A stretch of DNA of 64,000 nt, from the NCBI GenBank assembly GCA_007133195.1, contig SLNH01000094.1:1-64000 (forward strand). The letters are read 5' to 3'. Under the pieces are notes generated by a model. It was given only the letters and a program-made list of their open reading frames with translations. It did no database searches and was not told the origin of the DNA. The stretch is from Nannocystineae bacterium (GTDB taxonomy: Bacteria; Myxococcota_A; Polyangia; Haliangiales; Haliangiaceae). The translations under genes were made by a program, and so were the position numbers. This document shows positions 61,201 through 64,000 of the stretch, one piece after another; positions within the stretch are counted from its first letter, which is position 1, and the number at the start of each line of letters is the position of its first letter.

Positions 61201-63510
61201 GGGGCCGTCACCGCTTATCGAGACGTCCTCGAGCGCGCGCAGGCCCATCGCGCGGCGCGCGCGGCGCTCGAGCGGCTTCTCGCGGGGGGCCAGGAGCAGG
61301 CCGAGATCATCGCGATCCTCGAGCCGCTGTACGAGAGCGAGGGGGACAGCGCGCGCCTCGCCGACCTGCTGGTGACCAAGCTCGGGATCACTGATGATCG
61401 CTTCGACCGGATGGCGATCTATTCGCGCGTCGTCGAGCTCGCGGAGAGCCGGCTGGGCGATCCCGTGCGCGCCTTGGACGCCGCGGGCGGATGGCTCGCA
61501 GAAGATCCTCAGTCGGAGCAGGCGCTCGCCGAGCTCGAGAGGCTGGCGGAGGAGGTCGATCGCTTCGGGGAGGTCGCCGCGCGGCTGTCGGGGATCGTCC
61601 ACTCGGTGGATGATGACGACGTGCGCCGCCCGCTTTGGTCGAAGCTCGGGCAGATCCAGCTCGAACGACTCGGCGATACGGGCGCCGCCGAGCAGGCGTT
61701 TCGCGAGGTGCTCAAGCTCGAGCCGGAGGACGGCTACGCGCTCGAGAGCTTGGAGCGGGTCTACCGAACGCGCAGCGACGAGGCCGAGCTCGCCGACGTG
61801 CTCGCGCGTCGGGCGGAGCTGTCCTACGACGCCGAGGTCGGCAAGAGCTGCTTTGCGGAGGTCGGCGAGATCCGCGAGCGGCTCGGCGACGACGAGGGCG
61901 CCGTGGACGCCTGGCGGGCGGTGCTCCGGCTCGATGAGGGCAGTCGGGCGGCCCACGCCCGCCTGGCAGCGCTGTACGAGCGCAGCGATCGTCCCGAGGA
62001 TCTGATCGAGATCTCCGAGATCGCCGCTCGGTTCGCCGAGGGGCCGGACGAGGAGCGCTCGCTAAGAGCGAGGATCGCCTGGCTCTATACGCACCGCGTG
62101 CAGGATTACGATCGGGCGGTAGACGCCTGGAACGCGGTCCTCGACGTGGCGCCCGGCGCTTTGGACGCGCTCGATGCGCTGGAGTCGGTCCAGCGTGAGC
62201 GCGAGGACTGGCTCGCCGTGCAGGAGGTGCTCACGCGGCGACTCGATCTCGCCGCGAGCGATGGGGAGCGCGTCGAGGTGTTCGGCCGCCTCGCCGAGGT
62301 TGCCGAGACGCAGCGCGGGGAACCCGACGAGGCCGTGGGCTACCTGCAGCAGGTCCTGGACCTCGACGAGGGTCACTTTCCGACCTACGACGAGCTCGAG
62401 AGGCTGCTCGCGGCCCACGAGCGGTGGCACGAGCTCGTGGAGCTCTGCGAGCGCCGGGCGAGCGCGTGCGCGCGCGCCGGCGATTATCGCGGGGAGGTAG
62501 GCGCGCTCGCGCGCGCCGCCGATATCTGGGAAGGCCCGCTCGAAAACCCCGACGGCGCCAGCGACATCCTCGAGCAGATTCTCAGCCGCGACCCCAACTC
62601 GGTTCCGGCGCTCACCCGCCTGTCGAAGATCTACGAGGGGGCCGGGGAGCTCGATCGCTGCTCCGAGGTGCTCGAGCGCGCCGTCGCCTTGGGACCGACC
62701 GGCAGGGACGCCGCCGATCTGTACTGCCGGCTCGGCGAAGTCACGCAAAAGCAGGCCGGGGACGACGCGCGGGCGGGCGAATACTTCGCCCAGGCGCTGC
62801 ACCACGACGGGCGGCACCCGGCCGCCGTGACGGCGCTCGAGGCGATCGCGCGCGAACAGGAAGACTGGGTCGCCGTGGCGGACATGGTCACCCGCCGCGA
62901 GCTCATCTCCGAAGATCCCAAGGAGAAGCTCGATCTCACGCTCGAGCTCGCGGACCTTTATCAAAACCGGCTCGGTCGCCCGGCAGCGGTGATCCCGCTT
63001 TTGGAAAAGGCCGCTGAGGCGCACCCGGACGACGAGCGGGTGCGCGGGCCGCTCGCGGACCTGTACCTCGCCGCGGGCCGGGCAAAGGAGGCGGCGCCCA
63101 TCTACGAAGCCCTCGCCGAGTCGGCGAAAAAGCGCCGCAAGATGAAGGACGTCGCTCATTACCGGCAGCGCCTGGGCGCGATCTTCATCGAGACCGGGGA
63201 TCGCGACGCGGCGCTCGCCGCCTACGAGGAGGCGTTTCGCGTAAACCCCACCGACGTGGCGACGATGGCCGGGCTCGGCCGCCTTTACGTCGAACGCGAG
63301 GAGTGGGAGAAGGCGCGCCGGGTGTACCGCTCGCTCGTGCTCCAGAACATCGATCCCGCGCTGGGTATTAGCAAGGCCGACGTGTACTACCAACTCGGTA
63401 CCATTCACGCCCGGCTCGGCGAGCCGCAAAAGGCCAAGGGGATGTACCAGCGCGGGCTCGAGATCGACCCGAGCCACGCGGGCCTCAAGGGCGCGCTCGA
63501 GACCGTGTAA
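52264..63510 (+). CDS. giant tetratricopeptide-repeat protein, 3748 aa
   Basis: A single 11.2-kb frame, over 400 kDa. It has no signal peptide or membrane segment and is made from end to end of TPR/HAT-like units; I count about 48 copies of a signature near x-W-x-x-L-x-x-x-(L/Y)-x-x-R-x-E-L, each preceded by a LG-D-x-x-x-A-I-x-x-Y/W and a (D/E)P-x-D/N-x-x-A-L motif, period about 75-80 residues. Many units share DDP-DALGALDRL or ALEKL type stretches. Rod-like cytosolic scaffold is the natural reading; similar myxobacterial proteins are annotated 'putative component of TonB system', a label of uncertain validity. No catalytic domain seen. Ends at a GC hairpin. Upstream and divergent lies a hybrid kinase; downstream is a response-regulator gene. 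Confidence 0.9.
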   Translation: MAEYQEYLAIINRDPDDPSALSAIERLGESPISPEVASALDEARRALRERGRLEVVSRLLDVEINAAPDESRRADLLLEKGQLHADDFLDEPSAVECFNQVLELRPGDESAQEILAHLGLVRENWEKIVEKYLEEARVSTDRQLTTSLYLSAAETYARYRPEGTEEVERYLRKALEVDAKNRRAARHLERLLRRQERWDDLAALYEQRVELADDKEERVQALLGMADLAKGRLDKPDVALDAMTKVLAIDPKHPRALEALAATYEADENWSGLIMLYTNALKAGRRGQDPDTEVANLMQIAMLHWKRMDNPDAAEEYFRRIRKIDPAHAATLDFYREYHRARDEGNKLLQVLRQAHRSVPADASERRRALSVEIAEVAESELGNPEKAIDAWKAILRAEPESTDARVALARLYRRTQKWNALLDLMKDEIERIPAENVSARIERLHEVVEIYRDRVKLPSMVINTYNNILELDPKNIPALDALADKYTEQGSWNDLIAVLGRKAGLEHLDKGERARLYREIADLWVQRFGNYAQAVKPLESLLEIAPGDADAIAKLKEIYTRRRQWRALIGLLEREATHQPVEDRRDILVEMARLASDRLGDTRLAIDAWNRVLELPGGDADREAVSALAHLYDRDKRHVALAEIYWRQVELAEGDREAIAILERLGNLLAERLSAPARAAEVYRKILTYDPGHAKAARILRELYATAGDYEALEQLYTQLEHWDELVEAFLAIADRLQDREQKIDLLERAATVASQHFRSVERIARVYERLLSAEPVHEGAAQALVPIYRELQKWARLLSTYEILLEHAQTDERRLELHLEIRDLCEEHLGSKALAFQWTARAYELKPDDDALIRDLERLGAEADAWEEVAEILDRRVDSDGVDETEKLRLFRELGRIAAVRLHDPDRARAYQRRVLELSPDDEQAMSAIEEIASQQADWPDLLRIYRRRAELADTDEAKLDLLFKIAFLEEERLADLDGAAATYARILEIDPSARRALRALSKLHDARGDWAGLARVLERELELASDSEARVSLLLRLGEIYERSLGDAERALDRYKAALDIAPSRNAVHQALERFLRGGPGEETPPVSAADKADVARRLLPIYEREGDAEKIARVLEVLREDASAEAATGYDERLVTLYGRRLGRPEPAYEAARRVFAQRPGDASMRAELLRLADEIGRHADLAAAYEKVVAGEDEGVMAGAGRDLLAELAGLYRTGVGDLERAERCYRRVLDEAPGDAEAYDALGEIYRSGERWRELCDLLEQRDAHVADAKTRKALLSQICELNEGVLADQDAAVRAYERLLDVDPATKAAYRALARLYAERESWRELEDVLGRELEHITDPDERLERIYQRARVRASHLGDPQGAVDLLEEVVAQDHGHAGARELLESLLPGADLRVRIARILEPLYEEDAMHGDLCAVLRAQREFASGAFEAVELLARIASIEEERLHRDEDAFATWIEALEVEPRDERAREAVRRLASLLDAWERAAAAYEKALEVADAAVRGDLLAELAALYDRNLADTERAISAYGRLLEADVSDPEVLREAGVALARLYEEEARWHDLIDILRRQADWAHGDERGQILARAADIYERKLGDVEAAIGTWREVASDDPDDLDALGALERLFAGGERYGDLIEVLQRRAELSAQPAEKKALLRRVAGIAETQLRDASGAITSHLEILDHLPDDEDALSELSRLYRTEERYADLLEIAERQLGLAEEGSQRAGRLTEIGRLLADKLDRPAEALERFAEALGDVPDDEAALSAVEDFVADDEHVLRAAEILEPTYVAAGELGKLAGLLERRAEVSGDPRDRIRYLRRAAQMRERDLGDPDGAFSCYQRVAADALAEPDLPAIIEELERLAAAQEREGDLIEIYREIAPDVLDGEVQRRLYLDIADLARAVRQDVELSREYYQRVLDAYPDDERALSALEFIYRSGEEWERLYEVLARKSELATGDAETRVFALSESARLCADKLDRPEEAVLAWEQVLGIAPDSREAAAALEELYERAGRFHDLADLLERRLSHAMTLEEAVTLRYRLGEIFEGELHDPDTAVSHYSAALGGDPSHAAATQALERFLDDPGSRAVAAEVLEPIYVSRQDWANLVRIYEIKLEAAEHVDERLALTRYVARLYEDQLEDLEGAFRWYGRLFREAPGNAGARDQLVRLASVLESWESLANIYQEVLDDHPEEGGEVRDVALALAEICDRRLGEIGRAQAAYQRALAAQPDDAQTFEKLESMLVRGERWYALIDVYEDATQAAEDEAHRSELIIRSARIHEWRLHDPMRAIDAYRSVLADDPDARVAAEELERLYREHGHWFDLAELLSSRVERAPSESEATALRVRLADVLETRLEDPDGAIDQYETILQDEGADRAGAEAALASLERLVLEDRHRERITGLLEPVYRAHDWWQKLVVILDARLEYVEDPGDRVEMLREIASLHETRGGDPSLALGALSRAWLEDPNDESIYAELAALAAKLGAWDDFVATLEKGIADQYDTWLVSRSLARVAAIHEHSRRDRRSAIAAWRRLLEVQEDDPDALGALDRLLSAEERHEELVDVLQRRAELADDPDDRISLYRRVAALEEESLGRTHEAIAALKSVLSVDEADADALDALDRLYRAEGEDAELAGVLMRKIELASDRDARRSLYFEAARVYDEQLNDVYEAMAQLRAVLDESPDDPDALSALGTLYEREAMWPELLEVLDRHAELAADAQDRANLGFRAAKIVQHELAEPEAAIERYAAVLALSPEHEGARRAVDLMTTEEETLDPASAVLEGLYQNEGAYDELAELYERRLKVSRADPDVRRAQYAALAELHERSRSDLDAAFAVWARALAEAPEDTAIQSELERLASTRGAWEELATIFERQLESIVDAELEYAYATRLAKLYEEALGDLDRAAAQYRRALDAAPATEEDALAALARIYERAGKSTELAEILARQADATLDEGEQAEILFRLGDVREQALGDVAGAVTAYRDVLERAQAHRAARAALERLLAGGQEQAEIIAILEPLYESEGDSARLADLLVTKLGITDDRFDRMAIYSRVVELAESRLGDPVRALDAAGGWLAEDPQSEQALAELERLAEEVDRFGEVAARLSGIVHSVDDDDVRRPLWSKLGQIQLERLGDTGAAEQAFREVLKLEPEDGYALESLERVYRTRSDEAELADVLARRAELSYDAEVGKSCFAEVGEIRERLGDDEGAVDAWRAVLRLDEGSRAAHARLAALYERSDRPEDLIEISEIAARFAEGPDEERSLRARIAWLYTHRVQDYDRAVDAWNAVLDVAPGALDALDALESVQREREDWLAVQEVLTRRLDLAASDGERVEVFGRLAEVAETQRGEPDEAVGYLQQVLDLDEGHFPTYDELERLLAAHERWHELVELCERRASACARAGDYRGEVGALARAADIWEGPLENPDGASDILEQILSRDPNSVPALTRLSKIYEGAGELDRCSEVLERAVALGPTGRDAADLYCRLGEVTQKQAGDDARAGEYFAQALHHDGRHPAAVTALEAIAREQEDWVAVADMVTRRELISEDPKEKLDLTLELADLYQNRLGRPAAVIPLLEKAAEAHPDDERVRGPLADLYLAAGRAKEAAPIYEALAESAKKRRKMKDVAHYRQRLGAIFIETGDRDAALAAYEEAFRVNPTDVATMAGLGRLYVEREEWEKARRVYRSLVLQNIDPALGISKADVYYQLGTIHARLGEPQKAKGMYQRGLEIDPSHAGLKGALETV

Positions 63511-63511
63511 C

Positions 63512-63538
63512 GCCGCGGGCGCCGAGCGCCCCGGCGGC
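63512..63538 (+). terminator. GC-rich hairpin after the giant TPR gene
   Basis: GCCGC-GGGCGC / GCGCCC-GCGGC, 11 bp with a 2-nt bulge and a 3-nt loop (CGA), starting 2 bp after the stop codon. No T-tract; probable terminator by position. Confidence 0.45.
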
Positions 63539-63839
63539 CTCGCGAAATTGTGGCCCTGCCTGTGCGCCGTGTCGTCGCGGCAAACGGACCGGGCCGGGCC
63601 GTGCGGCGGCGGGGCGGACCGGCGCGCCGGGCGCGCGCCCTCCTGTATCCGCCGAGCCGGGACAAATTTTTGGCCGCACGTCGCTGCGCCCTTCGGCGCG
63701 CACCGAATGAAACGAAAGGGTGGATCGCGGCGATCCGGGCGTGAGATGGTGGCGAATCATGGGTCGTGGGCCATCAAGTTCGAAGGCACCTGGTCGTTTC
63801 GGGCCTAAAGACGCCGAATCACCCGCAGGGGAGGGCCCG
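63539..63839. other. intergenic region before the response regulator gene
   Basis: About 300 bp. The frames in it (63548-63808 and others) are Arg/Gly-rich with no family pattern and are rejected. It presumably holds the promoter of the response-regulator gene; no clear hexamer pair was found. Confidence 0.4.
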
Positions 63840-64000
63840 ATGAGAACGGAAATGCGATTCGAGCAGAATCGACGGCGACCGTCTGTCGATGCCGCCGGCA
63901 GTCGCGCAGAGGGCGAGCGCCCCGATCGCTCGCGGCGACTCCGTGCGCTCCTGGTGGATGACGATCCTCGGATTCTTCGCGCGTATGCGCACCTGTTAGG
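63840..64000 (+). CDS. response regulator (receiver domain), 3' truncated by window edge
   Basis: The frame opens at ATG 63840, preceded by GGGGAGGG (4-5 nt upstream), and runs off the right end without a stop. Residues 1-36 are polar and Arg-rich; from residue 37 RALLVDDDPRILRAYAHLL is the first strand and acidic pocket of a CheY-like receiver (DDD). The effector domain is beyond the edge. Same direction as the giant TPR gene, 330 bp away. Confidence 0.8.
   Translation, partial: MRTEMRFEQNRRRPSVDAAGSRAEGERPDRSRRLRALLVDDDPRILRAYAHLL

Noticed and set aside
58831-61956. 1041-codon minus-strand frame antisense to the giant TPR gene
   Set aside because: Same antisense shadow as above; no start context, no domain.
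63548-63808. Open frames in the gap before the response-regulator gene
   Set aside because: Arg/Gly/Ala-rich with no recognisable motif, and they end before the credible ATG at 63840.

Overview
This window is GC-rich chromosomal DNA from a Gram-negative bacterium, most likely a member of the Myxococcota (former Deltaproteobacteria). That placement is inferred from gene content, not from a marker search. It rests on a degenerate Ser/Thr-kinase fused to an AgmX/PglI-type C-terminal domain, a 3748-residue TPR protein of the kind called 'putative component of TonB system' in myxobacteria, many lipoproteins with canonical lipoboxes, a TonB-dependent receptor, a glutamate-receptor-like channel and a SET-domain protein. 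No rRNA, IS element, prophage, CRISPR array or plasmid function was seen. Coding density is about 93 percent.

Layout, left to right. 1-2.5 kb: the end of nnrD, an ECF sigma factor, a TPR lipoprotein and a small protein. 2.5-6.5 kb: an operon-like pair on the minus strand, a pseudokinase/GYF_2/AgmX fusion followed by a 7TM-HD phosphodiesterase. 6.8-10.2 kb: a small membrane protein, a VanW protein, an orphan baseplate-V/spike OB protein and a GT2. 10.6-15.7 kb: an Ig-like lipoprotein, a GT-C-like membrane protein and an erythromycin-esterase-like lipoprotein. 15.7-21.1 kb (minus): a DUF2341/LamG lipoprotein, then a TonB-dependent receptor coupled to a PQQ sugar dehydrogenase. 21.5-22.8 kb: a GluR0-type ligand-gated potassium channel. 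22.8-26.0 kb (minus): a tight unit of a two-TM protein, a lipoprotein, a Cys/His-rich B-box-like protein and a glycosyltransferase. 26.1-28.6 kb: two convergent GT4 glycosyltransferases. 28.9-31.1 kb: a lipoprotein oligopeptidase B. 31.3-33 kb: a modular protein with a peptidoglycan-binding-like domain.

33.0-33.25 kb holds two minus-strand tRNA genes, Glu(CTC) and Gln(CTG). 33.3-48 kb is largely housekeeping: an Ig-like lipoprotein plus a small secreted protein, dnaE, a 47-residue membrane protein that is very short, a TPR-metallopeptidase, an LpoA-like lipoprotein, the coupled proS-pyrF-rlmB operon, and a RecQ-family helicase. 48.3-51.8 kb holds a SET-domain protein and a hybrid histidine kinase, both minus strand. 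52.3-63.5 kb is a single giant TPR gene. The right edge cuts the start of a response-regulator gene.

Functionally, the window is rich in cell-envelope and signalling functions (lipoproteins, glycosyltransferases, TonB import, cyclic-nucleotide turnover, two-component signalling) interleaved with core replication, translation and nucleotide genes. The most unusual features are the pseudokinase fusion and its HD-phosphodiesterase partner, the in-frame 30-bp repeat inside pyrF, the GluR0 channel with an AGDEV repeat linker, the giant repeat protein next to a signalling cluster, and several in-frame simple repeats in coding sequence.
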